Assembly: GCF_008056315.1 (NCBI RefSeq)
Contig: NZ_VRKQ01000018.1
Location: 3,772-67,771, forward strand
Origin: Seonamhaeicola maritimus
GTDB lineage: Bacteria; Bacteroidota; Bacteroidia; Flavobacteriales; Flavobacteriaceae
Direction of reading: 5' to 3'
Length of the DNA: 64,000 bases
Shown here: positions 48,061-57,506 of the stretch, in pieces
How positions within the stretch are numbered: position 1 is the first letter of the stretch
Layout of the letters: each line of letters opens with the position of its first letter
The notes under the pieces: model-generated
What the model saw: the letters and a program-made list of their open reading frames with translations, nothing else
Databases searched by the model: none
What the model was told of the DNA's origin: nothing
Position numbers and translations under genes: made by a program

Positions 48061-48567
48061 TTATTCTTTTGGGTGTCTTACAGGGAATTCAATAACCTCT
48101 AAATTTTCAATTTTTTTGCCTTCAATGGTAAATCTCAACATGGTTCTGGTTTTGTGAAACCCATGTTTGCCAACAGCACCAGGATTCATGTGAATCAAGT
48201 TTAATTTCTTATCAGGCATTACTTTTAAAATGTGAGAGTGACCACAAATAAATAACCGAGGTGGATTTTGCTTTATAGCTTCTGCAACACGAACATTATA
48301 TTTTGGTGGGTAGCCGCCAATATGTGTAATCCAAACCTCCACATCTTCGCACATAAACCTATTATGCTCTGGGAATTCGACTCTTACTTTGGCATCATCA
48401 ATATTGCCGTAAACACCTTTTAGAGGTTTTAGAGCTTTTATAGCATCAGTTACTTTTAGGCTTCCTATATCCCCAGCATGCCAAACTTCATCTGCTTGTT
48501 TTACATATTTAAGAATGTTGTCATCAATGTATCCATGAGTATCAGAAAGTAGGAGTATTTTGGTCAT
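48061..48567 (-). CDS. metallophosphoesterase (YfcE/MJ0936-type)
   Basis: A 168-residue calcineurin-like phosphoesterase: LLSDTHGYID (about 5-14), WHAGDIGS (about 29-36), VYGNIDDAK (about 53), THIGGYPPK (about 81) and CGHSHILK (about 113) give the two-metal site. Members cleave phosphodiesters of nucleotides or analogues; the natural substrate is unknown here. Confidence 0.92.
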   Translation of the reverse strand: MTKILLLSDTHGYIDDNILKYVKQADEVWHAGDIGSLKVTDAIKALKPLKGVYGNIDDAKVRVEFPEHNRFMCEDVEVWITHIGGYPPKYNVRVAEAIKQNPPRLFICGHSHILKVMPDKKLNLIHMNPGAVGKHGFHKTRTMLRFTIEGKKIENLEVIEFPVRHPKE

Positions 48568-48738
48568 TTATGCTGAATTTACTTGTGTTGAATTTATTTC
48601 AGTCATGTAATTTCTTGCTGTAAAGTTATTGATAAATGATTGACTTTTTATAATTTTCCGGCTACCTTCGTTTAACAACCAATAAAGTTCATTAAAATGG
48701 AACTTTATCTTTGCATTAACGAACTTTTTCAAAAACAT
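48568..48738 (-). CDS. doubtful small ORF upstream of the phosphoesterase
   Basis: A 56-codon frame from ATG at 48736-48738 (MFLKKFVNAKIKFHFNELYW at the start, ending EINSTQVNSA) that abuts the phosphoesterase start. The frame upstream enters a repeat copy and is not credible. Composition is plausible for a protein, but no family is recognised and it may be chance. Confidence 0.2.
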   Translation of the reverse strand: MFLKKFVNAKIKFHFNELYWLLNEGSRKIIKSQSFINNFTARNYMTEINSTQVNSA

Positions 48739-48776
48739 ATTAACTTCATTCCACACCCATAATTTGGCAGGTAGAT

Positions 48777-48948
48777 GCGTTAGGGATTGAGCGCATGTTT
48801 GAGCTCCCCGAAGCATGAGGGAGCGAGTAGTGAAATATTTATATTCATGAGTTCATTAATTTTAAATATTAACCGACGAATATAGCCTGACGCAATTTTG
48901 TAATGCTGAACATGGTGAAGCATCAAAAAACAAAATTGGGTAACGCCC
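48777..48948 (-). repeat. dispersed GCGTTA/TAACGC-type repeat, copy E (longest)
   Basis: Minus strand: GGGCGTTACCC, an inverted repeat (AATTTTGT near one end, ACAAAATT further on), GCGTCAGGCTATATTCG, and finally CTCAATCCCTAACGC. At 172 bp it is the longest copy. Together with flanks it fills the 470-base gap before truA (48568-49037). Confidence 0.6.
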
Positions 48949-48982
48949 ATATTATTTAGTAATTAATTAAGATTTCTATCTG

Positions 48983-49012
48983 TTGTGGAATAACAAAACT
49001 GTATATCTTTGC
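48983..49012 (+). promoter_or_regulatory. promoter of truA
   Basis: TTG at 48983-48985 and TATCTTTGC at 49004-49012 are 18 bases apart and match the -33/-7 layout of Bacteroidota. The -7 box is 25 bases before the start codon. Confidence 0.55.
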
Positions 49013-49037
49013 TGTTTCAATAAATGTATAATACAGT

Positions 49038-49787
49038 TTGAGGTATTTTATAGAACTTTCTTATAATGGTAGTGCTTATCATGGTTGGCAAAATCAGCCC
49101 ACTGCTATTTCTGTACAGGAAGTTCTTGAAAAAGGCTTATCTACGCTTTTAAAAGAACCTGTTGCTATTGTTGGCGCAGGACGTACCGATACCGGAGTGC
49201 ATGCCTCACAAATGTTTGCGCATTTTGATACCGAGGTTGGTTTTGAGGAAACACAGTTAACTTATAAGCTCAATTCGTTTTTACCGAAGGATATTGCTAT
49301 TAAAAGTGTTTTAAAGGTAAATGCAGATGCGCATGCACGTTTTGATGCTGTAAGTAGAACGTATTTATACAGAATTATACTAAGTAAAAATGTGTTTACG
49401 TTTAATAATGTGCTTTATGTGAAGCAGAATTTAGATGTGGAGAAAATGAAGGAAGCTTCGAAAATTTTATTTGAGTATAAAGATTTTCAATGCTTTTCTA
49501 AAACGAATACCGATGTAAAAACGTATAATTGTGATATCATGAAAGCCGAATGGTTTTTTAAGGATGATGAGCTTCATTTTGTTGTAAAGGCCGATAGGTT
49601 TTTGCGCAATATGGTAAGAGCCATTGTAGGTACCATGATAAATATAGGTTTAGGGAAAATTAATGTAAACGATTTGCATACTATAATTAAATCTAAAAAT
49701 AGGAGTGAGGCGGGATTTTCGGTTCCTGCACATGCCTTATATTTAACTCATGTGGAATACCCAGACAGTATAAAACTTAATGACTAA
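49038..49787 (+). CDS. truA: tRNA pseudouridine synthase A (TTG start)
   Basis: A 249-residue enzyme forming pseudouridine at positions 38-40 of tRNAs. The start MRYFIELSYNGSAYHGWQ is right for the family and uses a TTG codon; an in-frame stop nine bases before leaves no other choice. The catalytic Asp lies in GAGRTDTGVHA (about 46-56), and VKADRFLRNMVRAIVGT is at about 180-196. It overlaps the ABC-transporter gene by eight bases. Confidence 0.95.
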   Translation: MRYFIELSYNGSAYHGWQNQPTAISVQEVLEKGLSTLLKEPVAIVGAGRTDTGVHASQMFAHFDTEVGFEETQLTYKLNSFLPKDIAIKSVLKVNADAHARFDAVSRTYLYRIILSKNVFTFNNVLYVKQNLDVEKMKEASKILFEYKDFQCFSKTNTDVKTYNCDIMKAEWFFKDDELHFVVKADRFLRNMVRAIVGTMINIGLGKINVNDLHTIIKSKNRSEAGFSVPAHALYLTHVEYPDSIKLND

Positions 49788-51546
49788 GAAAAAGGAAAAC
49801 ATATTTGATTTTGTGCTATTTAAAAGGCTGTTTCAGTATATAAAACCTTATAAAGGTGTTTTTATTGGGCTTTTTGTTTTGGTAATTCTTTTAGCGCTTT
49901 TAAGTGCGGTTATGCCAAGATTAACTAAAGAGGCTATTGATTTAGGAATCTCTTTAGGTGATTCTGAAACCTTTTTGGTCTACGTGGTTATTATGTTTGG
50001 GGTTTTAATGTTTCAAACCATATTTCAACTTTCGTTTATTTATTACGCAGCGTGGTTAGGGCAAAACCTAGTAAAAGATGTTAGGATAAAACTTTTTAAT
50101 CATTTGCTTCAATTTAAAATGAAGTATTATGATAATTCTTCTGTTGGTGTTTTAATCACGAGAGCAGTGACCGATATGGAGCGTATTGCTGATATTTTTG
50201 GTCAAGGTTTGTTCATGATTTTCAGGGATATCCTTACTATGGTAGTAGTGTTTGGTTTTATGCTGAATTCTAATTGGAGGTTGAGCTTAATTGTATTTAT
50301 AATGCTCCCCATATTATTATATGCTACTCGACTGTTTCAAAAGTATATGAAAGTGGCTTTTGAGGAGGTAAGAACAGAGGTGTCTAATCTTAATTCTTTT
50401 GTTCAAGAGCGTATAACGGGTATGAAAATCCTTCAGCTTTTTACCCGTGAAAAGGTTGAGCACGAAAATTTTAAGACGATAAATGAGCGCCATAAAAAGG
50501 GATGGTTAAAAACGGTTTGGTATAATTCCTTTTTCTTTCCTATAGCAGATTTGGCATCATCAGTTACCATTGGTTTAGTAGCTTGGTATGGCGGATTGAA
50601 TGTTATTGTTGGTACGGTTACTCAAGGAACCTTGGTAGAGTTTATCATGTATATTCCTATGTTGTTTAGACCGTTAAGGCAGATTGCTGATAAGTTTAAT
50701 ACGCTACAAATGGGAATGGTGGCTGCAAACAGAGTGTTTAAAGTTTTAGATACCACATCTCAAATTGATGATACAGGAACTATGGTAGCAGAACATTTTA
50801 AGGGCAACCTTAAGTTTGATGATGTACACTTTAGTTATGTTGAAAATGAAGAAGTTTTAAAAGGGATTTCATTCTCAGTTAATGCTGGCGATACGGTTGC
50901 TATTGTTGGTGCTACCGGAGCAGGAAAGTCTACTATTATTAATTTGTTGAATCGTTTTTATGAGATTAAAGATGGTGCCATTTTAGTGGATAATATAGAT
51001 ATTAGAGAGGTTACCCTAGCGTCCTTACGAACACAAATTGCGGTGGTATTACAAGATGTGTTCTTATTTGCTGATACTATTTTAAGTAACATTACTTTAA
51101 ATCATCCTGAGATTACAGAGGCCGAGGTACAACAGGCTGCTAAAGATATTGGTATTCACGAATTTATTATGAGTTTACCAAATGGCTATCACTATAACGT
51201 GAAAGAGCGTGGAGTGATGCTGTCGTCTGGTCAAAGGCAGTTAATTTCATTTTTAAGAGCCTATGTAACCAACCCAAGTATTTTAGTGTTAGATGAAGCC
51301 ACTTCTTCGGTAGATTCTTATTCTGAACAACTTATTCAAAATGCTACAGATAAAATTACTAAAGGACGTACGTCAATTGTTATTGCGCACCGTTTGGCTA
51401 CGGTTAAAAAAGCAGATAAAATTATAGTTATGGATGCCGGTATTATTGTAGAACAAGGTACACATGACGAGCTTCTTAAAAAGAAAGATGGTTACTACAA
51501 AAATCTTTACGAAGTTCAGTTTTTACAAGAGGAAGTTGTTGTTTAA
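49780..51546 (+). CDS. MsbA-like ABC exporter (fused permease and ATPase)
   Basis: A 588-residue half-transporter. Six membrane helices (about 20-310) precede an ATPase with Walker A GATGAGKST (about 376), Q-loop VVLQDVFLF, signature LSSGQRQL (about 482) and Walker B ILVLDEATSSVDS (about 502). The type exports lipids or drugs; the LPS-core flippase role of MsbA is a family possibility, not proven. Translation may be coupled to truA (eight-base overlap). It shares TTAA stop bases with the convergent DUF3667 gene. Confidence 0.9.
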   Translation: MTKKKENIFDFVLFKRLFQYIKPYKGVFIGLFVLVILLALLSAVMPRLTKEAIDLGISLGDSETFLVYVVIMFGVLMFQTIFQLSFIYYAAWLGQNLVKDVRIKLFNHLLQFKMKYYDNSSVGVLITRAVTDMERIADIFGQGLFMIFRDILTMVVVFGFMLNSNWRLSLIVFIMLPILLYATRLFQKYMKVAFEEVRTEVSNLNSFVQERITGMKILQLFTREKVEHENFKTINERHKKGWLKTVWYNSFFFPIADLASSVTIGLVAWYGGLNVIVGTVTQGTLVEFIMYIPMLFRPLRQIADKFNTLQMGMVAANRVFKVLDTTSQIDDTGTMVAEHFKGNLKFDDVHFSYVENEEVLKGISFSVNAGDTVAIVGATGAGKSTIINLLNRFYEIKDGAILVDNIDIREVTLASLRTQIAVVLQDVFLFADTILSNITLNHPEITEAEVQQAAKDIGIHEFIMSLPNGYHYNVKERGVMLSSGQRQLISFLRAYVTNPSILVLDEATSSVDSYSEQLIQNATDKITKGRTSIVIAHRLATVKKADKIIVMDAGIIVEQGTHDELLKKKDGYYKNLYEVQFLQEEVVV

Positions 51547-52331
51547 TTCTTCGGAACAAAGTCTTGTATAGAAATATCACCTGTCAAAAACAACATTACT
51601 ATTGACAACATAGAGATTCCTAAGTAATCCATGAAAAATATTAGCAAAAATGTAGGTACTCTCCAAAGTAAAGATGTTTTACTGAATTTAGAGTTTTTGT
51701 AAGACACATAAACACAGAAAAAAATCATTAAGGCTACATATATTAAGGCTGTATCTATGTACACTTGAGGATTTACCAGTAATAATATAGCTTGGTATAC
51801 CGTTGAAATAATGCTAAAACTTGTAAGAGCATATATAGCGGTAACAAAATGTTCCGCGTAATTGTATTGTTTTTTGTTAAATACCACAAAACCAGCAAAG
51901 GCTATCATTGGTATGTATAGGAAGTATATTAAAGAACTATATTCCATAGTAGCAGATATAATTTTCTCTGTACCACTACCTCCAGTACTTGTCTGTGCAT
52001 AACTTATACTTGAAAAGTCAATACTATCCCAAGCTACTTTTTTAATTAGAAACAGGATAAACCCGGAAGATGTTAAAGCAATGGCCAACATACTCACAGG
52101 GTTTAGATACTTTTTCCTTATACCGGCAATATAACCTCCACAAACAATATGTGGTTTGATAAGCATATGCCAAAGGGTTTTTAGGAAAGTGTTATCTAGG
52201 TTAAAATAACGTTCTATTAAATCGTAAAGTAAGTTTTTAACTGAGATTCTATTCCTAATTACTTTAGCGCCACAGTCAGGACAAAAACTATAATCTGTTC
52301 TTAATGAAGTATTACAGTTTCTACAATTCAT
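51543..52331 (-). CDS. DUF3667 membrane protein with zinc ribbon
   Basis: A 262-residue protein. It begins with a zinc-ribbon-like CRNC...CPDC pair (MNCRNCNTSLRTDYSFCPDC) and continues with about five membrane helices. This is the layout of the DUF3667 family. Function unknown. The ATG overlaps the cdaA stop by one base (TAATG), so the two are translationally coupled. Confidence 0.88.
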   Translation of the reverse strand: MNCRNCNTSLRTDYSFCPDCGAKVIRNRISVKNLLYDLIERYFNLDNTFLKTLWHMLIKPHIVCGGYIAGIRKKYLNPVSMLAIALTSSGFILFLIKKVAWDSIDFSSISYAQTSTGGSGTEKIISATMEYSSLIYFLYIPMIAFAGFVVFNKKQYNYAEHFVTAIYALTSFSIISTVYQAILLLVNPQVYIDTALIYVALMIFFCVYVSYKNSKFSKTSLLWRVPTFLLIFFMDYLGISMLSIVMLFLTGDISIQDFVPKN

Positions 52332-53107
52332 TACACCAAATCTTTCTTAATTAAACTAGTAAGTTGGTTAGAGTCTTCAAAGACTACAAATTCACCATCC
52401 TTAAAATAAGAGATGTGTCCGGTTTCTTCACTTACAGCAAGTGCTAAAGCATCTGTTTTTTCGGTAATGCCAATGGCAGCTCTATGGCGCAGTCCAAACC
52501 TTTGAGGTATGTTTTTTTCGTTATTAACTGGTAGAATAACTCTTGTAGCTTTTACAATGTTGTCACTAATAATGATGGCGCCATCATGAAGCGGGCTATT
52601 TTTAAAAAAGATACTTTCTATAATGGGTTGAGTGACTTTAATATTCATTTCATCGCCTGAGGACAATAAAAAATCTAGATTATTATTATTTTCAAAAACT
52701 ATTAAAGCCCCGGTTTTAGACATAGACATTTTGTTACAAGCTGCTACAACCGCCTCAATATCTGTGGTGTTTGCTGAGTCAGATTTAAAACGTTGTAAAA
52801 AAGATACCCGTTTTCCAAAGTTAGTAGACCCAACCATGAGTAAAAATTTCCTGATTTCAGGTTGAAACACTACAATTAATGCGATAATTCCAACTTTCAT
52901 AAAACCACCGAAAATACCCGAAAGCAATTCCATGTTTAGGAATTCAGTGAGTTTCCAAGCACCGTAAATAATAATGATTCCAAGAAAAATATTAATAGCT
53001 ACCGTTCCTTTTACTAGTTTATAAAGGTAGTAGAGTAGTAGTGCCACCAAAACAACATCGAGATAATCTATAAAGCGTAGGTTTAAAATGTCGTTAAAGA
53101 TGTCCAA
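52331..53107 (-). CDS. cdaA: diadenylate cyclase (c-di-AMP synthase)
   Basis: A 258-residue membrane enzyme that makes cyclic di-AMP from two ATP. Three helices at about 15-80 are followed by the DAC domain (about 90-258) with the motifs DGAIII (about 175) and RHRAAIG (about 208). The downstream second messenger controls potassium and envelope homeostasis in many bacteria. Overlaps the DUF3667 gene; upstream are a lipoprotein and folP on the same strand. Confidence 0.95.
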   Translation of the reverse strand: MDIFNDILNLRFIDYLDVVLVALLLYYLYKLVKGTVAINIFLGIIIIYGAWKLTEFLNMELLSGIFGGFMKVGIIALIVVFQPEIRKFLLMVGSTNFGKRVSFLQRFKSDSANTTDIEAVVAACNKMSMSKTGALIVFENNNNLDFLLSSGDEMNIKVTQPIIESIFFKNSPLHDGAIIISDNIVKATRVILPVNNEKNIPQRFGLRHRAAIGITEKTDALALAVSEETGHISYFKDGEFVVFEDSNQLTSLIKKDLV

Positions 53108-53137
53108 TAGGAAATAGGTTTTGGTAAATTTAAGAAA

Positions 53138-53830
53138 TTAGAGTGAATCTATTATGAATTCGTGATTTGAGATTGTAACATTTTTTAAGTCTAATTCTAA
53201 GATTTTAGATTTAATAGTAATATAATCTTGAAATTGTAAGTTTTCGTTATAAGAAATCTCAATTTGAAATTTTTCTTCTGATTTTTCTATAGTGGCTATT
53301 AAATCATTTTTTAAGGTGGAATTACTACTGGATTCAATAAATGTTTCTTCGGATGTTGGATAAATCGTGATTTTTTCTAATGATTTAATATGGATGTTTA
53401 AAATTTTGTTGTTGTATAATTGAGAATGTTTTGGAGTGAATTTATATGATAAATCTTCATGATAAATGACATCCGTAAACTCAACAAACCCCAAATTATT
53501 TCTACTAGTATCATGACACGTAAAATAGTTTTTAGCGTTTTCGTTTTTATGACCAGCATTAGCTTTTTTATTCTGTAGAAATTTAATGTGTGGAATTGCC
53601 TGTTTTAAAGTCAAACGTTTATCTACATTAACCAACCAATTAGTTGTGCTGATTAAGTTTTTTCGGTTTAATTCAAGGCTATCGGGCTTGGTCTCATCAT
53701 AAAACAGGTAAGCTGCTGAAACATCCTCTAATTCTGTAATATTTGAATGACTAATCTCTGGTAATTCAATGACTTTCTTGTTACAAGAAAAGACTAAAAC
53801 CAAAGCAAATAACAATGCAATTTTTTTCAT
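53138..53830 (-). CDS. lipoprotein, function unknown
   Basis: A 230-residue lipoprotein (Cys16 in ALVLVFSC). The mature part contains SAAYLFYDETKPDSLELNRK and a FTCHDTSRNNLGF segment, then beta-rich sequence to the end. Not recognised outside flavobacteria-like context. It lies between folP (six-base gap) and cdaA (30-base gap) on the same strand, so it probably shares their transcript. Confidence 0.65.
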   Translation of the reverse strand: MKKIALLFALVLVFSCNKKVIELPEISHSNITELEDVSAAYLFYDETKPDSLELNRKNLISTTNWLVNVDKRLTLKQAIPHIKFLQNKKANAGHKNENAKNYFTCHDTSRNNLGFVEFTDVIYHEDLSYKFTPKHSQLYNNKILNIHIKSLEKITIYPTSEETFIESSSNSTLKNDLIATIEKSEEKFQIEISYNENLQFQDYITIKSKILELDLKNVTISNHEFIIDSL

Positions 53831-53836
53831 AACAAC

Positions 53837-54661
53837 TTAACAACTCAACGATTCCACTAATTTCACGCATTCCATAGCTTCTTTAACATCATGTACACGT
53901 AAAATAGAAGTGCCGTTTTGTAAAGCAATGGTGTTTAATGCGGTAGTGCCATTCAAAGCATTTTCAGGTGAAGAATCTAATAGTTTATAAATCATAGATT
54001 TTCTTGAAACACCTACTAATAAAGGTTTTTCAATCATTTTAAATAATTCTAGTTTACTTAAAAGCTCATAATTCTGTTCTAAAGTTTTGGCAAAACCAAA
54101 CCCGGGATCAACAATAACATCAATAATCCCTAAAGATTTAGCGGCTGCAATACGTTCAGAGAAATAAAACAAAACATCCTTTGTAATATCATCATAATCC
54201 GTCTGTTGTTGCATGGTTTGAGGATTACCACGCATATGCATCATGATATAAGGTACCTGTAAACCAGCAACTGTTAGCAGCATATTTTCATCAAGCTTTC
54301 CAGCAGAAATATCATTTATTAATGTAGCACCAGCTTCAATACATTGTTTAGCGACATGGCTTCTAAAAGTATCAATAGAAATTAAGGTCTCTGGAAAATG
54401 TTCTAGAATTAAATTTACAATTGGAATTATACGCTTTAGCTCATCTTCCTCACTAACAAAATCAGCTCCAGGACGAGAACTATAAGCACCCACATCAATA
54501 AAAGTAGCGCCTTCATCGAGCATTTTATCAACTTGCCTTAGTACTTCTTTTTCATCATTATATTTACCGCCATCAAAAAAAGAATCGGGGGTGATATTTA
54601 AAATCCCCATCACTTTTGGCGACGATAAATCTATAAGTTTTCCTTTGCAATTAATGGTCAT
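53837..54661 (-). CDS. folP: dihydropteroate synthase
   Basis: A 274-residue TIM-barrel enzyme joining p-aminobenzoate to a pterin in folate synthesis; the sulfonamide target. Motifs: MGILNITPDSFFDGGKY (about 17-33), FIDVGAYSSRPGA (about 54-66), INDISAGK (about 114) and VDPGFGFAKT (about 185). Near the start it reads GVSRKSMIY-type substrate loop at about 216. It is the first gene of a run with the lipoprotein, cdaA and the DUF3667 gene. Confidence 0.96.
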   Translation of the reverse strand: MTINCKGKLIDLSSPKVMGILNITPDSFFDGGKYNDEKEVLRQVDKMLDEGATFIDVGAYSSRPGADFVSEEDELKRIIPIVNLILEHFPETLISIDTFRSHVAKQCIEAGATLINDISAGKLDENMLLTVAGLQVPYIMMHMRGNPQTMQQQTDYDDITKDVLFYFSERIAAAKSLGIIDVIVDPGFGFAKTLEQNYELLSKLELFKMIEKPLLVGVSRKSMIYKLLDSSPENALNGTTALNTIALQNGTSILRVHDVKEAMECVKLVESLSC

Positions 54662-54766
54662 TTATACCGTTTTGTTAGGTGTTTGTACATGGTTTAAAAC
54701 TTTAAACCAGAAACCTTGATGGTTAAACTTTTTTATGCGAAATTTACGCAAAATACAATTTAATTC

Positions 54767-55306
54767 ATGCAAGATACTTCAAAACAATACAACGCGGTAA
54801 TTGATACGTGTAAAAGTTTATTTATAAAGAAAATGACGGATTACGGAAGCGCTTGGAGGATATTACGTTTACCTTCGCTTACAGATCAAATTTTCATTAA
54901 AGCGCAGCGTATTAGAGGTTTGCAACAGAACGGTGTTCAGAAAGTTGATGAGGGTCAAGAAAGTGAATTTATTGGTATTATTAACTATTGTATCATGGCT
55001 TTGGTGCAAATTGAAAGAGGTGTTGTTGAACAGCCAGATTTATCTACTGATGAAGCCGTAGAGTTATACGAAAAGCACATTGGTATCACCAAAAAATTAA
55101 TGGAAGACAAAAACCATGATTACGGTGAAGCATGGCGTGATATGAGGGTGAGTAGTTTAACAGATTTGATTTTGCAAAAATTACTTCGTGTTAAGCAAAT
55201 TGAAGATAATGCTGGTAAGACTCTGGTTAGTGAGGGTATTGATGCTAATTATCAGGATATGATTAATTATGCAGTTTTTGCTATGATTCATCTTAATGAA
55301 GAATAA
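54767..55306 (+). CDS. DUF1599 protein
   Basis: A 179-residue protein of the DUF1599 family, made of two similar halves: KKMTDYGSAWRILRLPSLTD (about 21-40) recurs as DKNHDYGEAWRDMRVSSLTD (about 111-130). The duplicate resembles nucleotide-pyrophosphohydrolase-like helical domains. Function unproven. It is divergent from folP and overlaps the start of the next gene's frame. Confidence 0.9.
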   Translation: MQDTSKQYNAVIDTCKSLFIKKMTDYGSAWRILRLPSLTDQIFIKAQRIRGLQQNGVQKVDEGQESEFIGIINYCIMALVQIERGVVEQPDLSTDEAVELYEKHIGITKKLMEDKNHDYGEAWRDMRVSSLTDLILQKLLRVKQIEDNAGKTLVSEGIDANYQDMINYAVFAMIHLNEE

Positions 55307-55307
55307 T

Positions 55308-56402
55308 ATGAAAGCACTAGTAAGTTTATCCAGAATTTTTGTTGGAGTTCTTTTTATAATCTCAGGTTTTATAAAGTTGAATGATCCTCTTGGGTTTTCA
55401 TATAAGCTTCAGGAATATTTTGGGGCAGATGTTTTAAACCTTCCATTTTTAGATCCGTATGCTTTAGGAATTTCAATTTTTGTGGTAGTTTTTGAAGTGG
55501 TTTTGGGAGTGTTCCTACTGATTGGCTATAAACCTAAATTCACTATTTGGAGCTTACTATTAATGATTGTGTTTTTCACATTCTTAACGTTTTATTCGGC
55601 GTATTTTGACAAAGTAAAAGATTGCGGTTGTTTTGGCGATGCCTTAAAGTTAACACCTTGGGAAAGCTTCACTAAAGATTTGATATTATTGTTCTTTATC
55701 CTTATTCTGCTAGCAGGATTAAAATATATAAAACCAATTTTTGGTAAATTACCAACTACTGTATTGGCATTATTAGGCTTTATAGTTAGTTTATGGTTTG
55801 GGTATCATGTACTAATGCATTTGCCTGCAATAGATTTTAGGGGTTATGCAATTGGGAAAAATATAACTGAAGGTATGACAATACCGGAAGATGCACCAAA
55901 ACCAGTAGTTGAGTATGCTTGGAAGTTTAATATAAACGGTGAAGAAAAAGTAATCAAAACTAATGGTTCTTATCCTACCGTTGAGGGCGAATTTGTTAGT
56001 GTTGATACCAAAGAAATAGAAAAAGGCTACGAGCCACCTATTTATGATTTTTCTATTGAAAGTGATGATGGTGATTTTACAGAACAATTTTTAAATGAGG
56101 AAAATCTTATTGTGATAGTGTCTTATAGCTTAGAAAAGATTGAAAGAGAAGGAGCAAAAAGGCTAAAAGTACTTTCTGAAAAGGCCATTAAAAATGGATA
56201 TAAAGTTATTGGTTTAACAGCATCTGGAGAAGAAACCAAACAAAGTATTAACAAAACGTACGGTTTGAGTTTTGAATGGTATTTATGTGATGAAAAAGCA
56301 TTGAAAACAGTGGTGCGATCCAATCCTGGTATTTTGGAATTAGATAAAGGAACCGTAATCCAGAAAGTCCATTGGAATGATGTTGATGATTTGGAATTAT
56401 AG
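55308..56402 (+). CDS. BT_3928-family membrane protein (DoxX-like plus thiol-fold part)
   Basis: A 364-residue protein. I choose the ATG at 55308, just past the DUF1599 stop; an ATG 12 bases upstream is possible. Four membrane helices of the DoxX/MauE type fill about 1-180, with a conserved KDCGCFGDALKLTPWESF segment at about 102-119. The C-terminal half (about 260-364) is soluble and resembles a thioredoxin-like fold. The family is typical of Bacteroidota, with a presumed redox role; the substrate is not known. Confidence 0.85.
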   Translation: MKALVSLSRIFVGVLFIISGFIKLNDPLGFSYKLQEYFGADVLNLPFLDPYALGISIFVVVFEVVLGVFLLIGYKPKFTIWSLLLMIVFFTFLTFYSAYFDKVKDCGCFGDALKLTPWESFTKDLILLFFILILLAGLKYIKPIFGKLPTTVLALLGFIVSLWFGYHVLMHLPAIDFRGYAIGKNITEGMTIPEDAPKPVVEYAWKFNINGEEKVIKTNGSYPTVEGEFVSVDTKEIEKGYEPPIYDFSIESDDGDFTEQFLNEENLIVIVSYSLEKIEREGAKRLKVLSEKAIKNGYKVIGLTASGEETKQSINKTYGLSFEWYLCDEKALKTVVRSNPGILELDKGTVIQKVHWNDVDDLEL

Positions 56403-56427
56403 TATTCAGGTTAACAAATAAATATTA

Positions 56428-57504
56428 TTGATTAGTTACTTACTAAATAAAATCACTTATGCATTACTCACATTATTTGGGGTAATCACGGTTATTTTCT
56501 TGTTGTTTAATGTGCTTCCCGGAGACCCTGCTCAAATGATGTTAGGGCAAAATGAAGACACAGAACAACTGGCTTTAGTAAAACAGAAATACGGGTTTGA
56601 TAAGCCTATTTCTACACAGTATTTATATTATTTAAACGATTTGTCTCCGTTATCCTTTCATTCAAATTTAAAAGAAGATTATACATCGCTAGAAAGCGGT
56701 AAGTATTCAGCAACCAAATTATTCACTCTTGGTAACACAACTACCGTTTTAAAGTTTCCGTATTTAAGAGAATCATTCACTAAACAAGGGAAACGTGTTT
56801 CAGAAGTTTTAGGAGAAACACTTCCAAACACTTTTGTGTTGGCTGTTTCTGCCATTATTATCGCTATTCTTTTAGGAGTAGCCTTAGGAATTGTTTCGGC
56901 ATTGTTTAAAGATCAATGGTTAGATAAGATTATTCAAGTGGTTAGTACCTTAGGTATGAGTGTGCCGTCGTTCTTTAGTGCTATTTTGTTTGCGTGGTTA
57001 TTTGGGTTTGTATTACATAAATACACGAATTTAGAAATGACAGGCAGCCTTTATGAATTGGATGATTTTGGTGAAGCTATGCACATAAAATGGAAGAACT
57101 TAATATTACCAGCAATTGTTTTGGGAATCCGCCCGTTAGCAGTGGTTATTCAACTCATGCGTAATTCGCTCTTAGAAGTATTCAATCAAGATTATATTAG
57201 AACAGCCAGAGCAAAGGGCTTAAGTGAATTTCAAATTATAAAAAAACACGCCATTAAGAATGCTATGAACCCGGTGGTTACCGCTATTTCAGGTTGGTTT
57301 GCATCTATGTTGGCAGGAGCTGTTTTTGTAGAATATATTTTTGGGTGGAATGGTTTAGGCAAAGAAATAGTAAACTCGCTTAATACTTTAGATTTGCCTG
57401 TAATTATGGGATCAGTATTAGTCATTGCGACCATGTTTGTAATGATTAATATTTTTGTCGACTTAATTTATGCTTGGTTAGATCCAAAAGTCAAATTGCA
57501 ATAA
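56428..57504 (+). CDS. lone peptide/nickel-type ABC transporter permease (TTG start)
   Basis: A 358-residue permease of the DppB/OppB family: first helix SYLLNKITYALLTLFGVITV, NVLPGDPA motif (about 28), an enlarged periplasmic loop (about 60-130) and the EAA-type cytoplasmic loop (about 225-250: RTARAKGLSEFQIIKKHAIKN). Its start must be TTG at 56428, because a stop lies nine bases upstream and no ATG exists between. No second permease, ATPase or binding protein is adjacent. It is followed two bases later by the thioredoxin lipoprotein. Confidence 0.85.
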   Translation: MISYLLNKITYALLTLFGVITVIFLLFNVLPGDPAQMMLGQNEDTEQLALVKQKYGFDKPISTQYLYYLNDLSPLSFHSNLKEDYTSLESGKYSATKLFTLGNTTTVLKFPYLRESFTKQGKRVSEVLGETLPNTFVLAVSAIIIAILLGVALGIVSALFKDQWLDKIIQVVSTLGMSVPSFFSAILFAWLFGFVLHKYTNLEMTGSLYELDDFGEAMHIKWKNLILPAIVLGIRPLAVVIQLMRNSLLEVFNQDYIRTARAKGLSEFQIIKKHAIKNAMNPVVTAISGWFASMLAGAVFVEYIFGWNGLGKEIVNSLNTLDLPVIMGSVLVIATMFVMINIFVDLIYAWLDPKVKLQ

Positions 57505-57506
57505 AT

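Noticed and set aside
48739-48816. Upstream extension of the small frame before the phosphoesterase
   Set aside because: It runs into repeat copy E, so the added residues are not conserved coding sequence.
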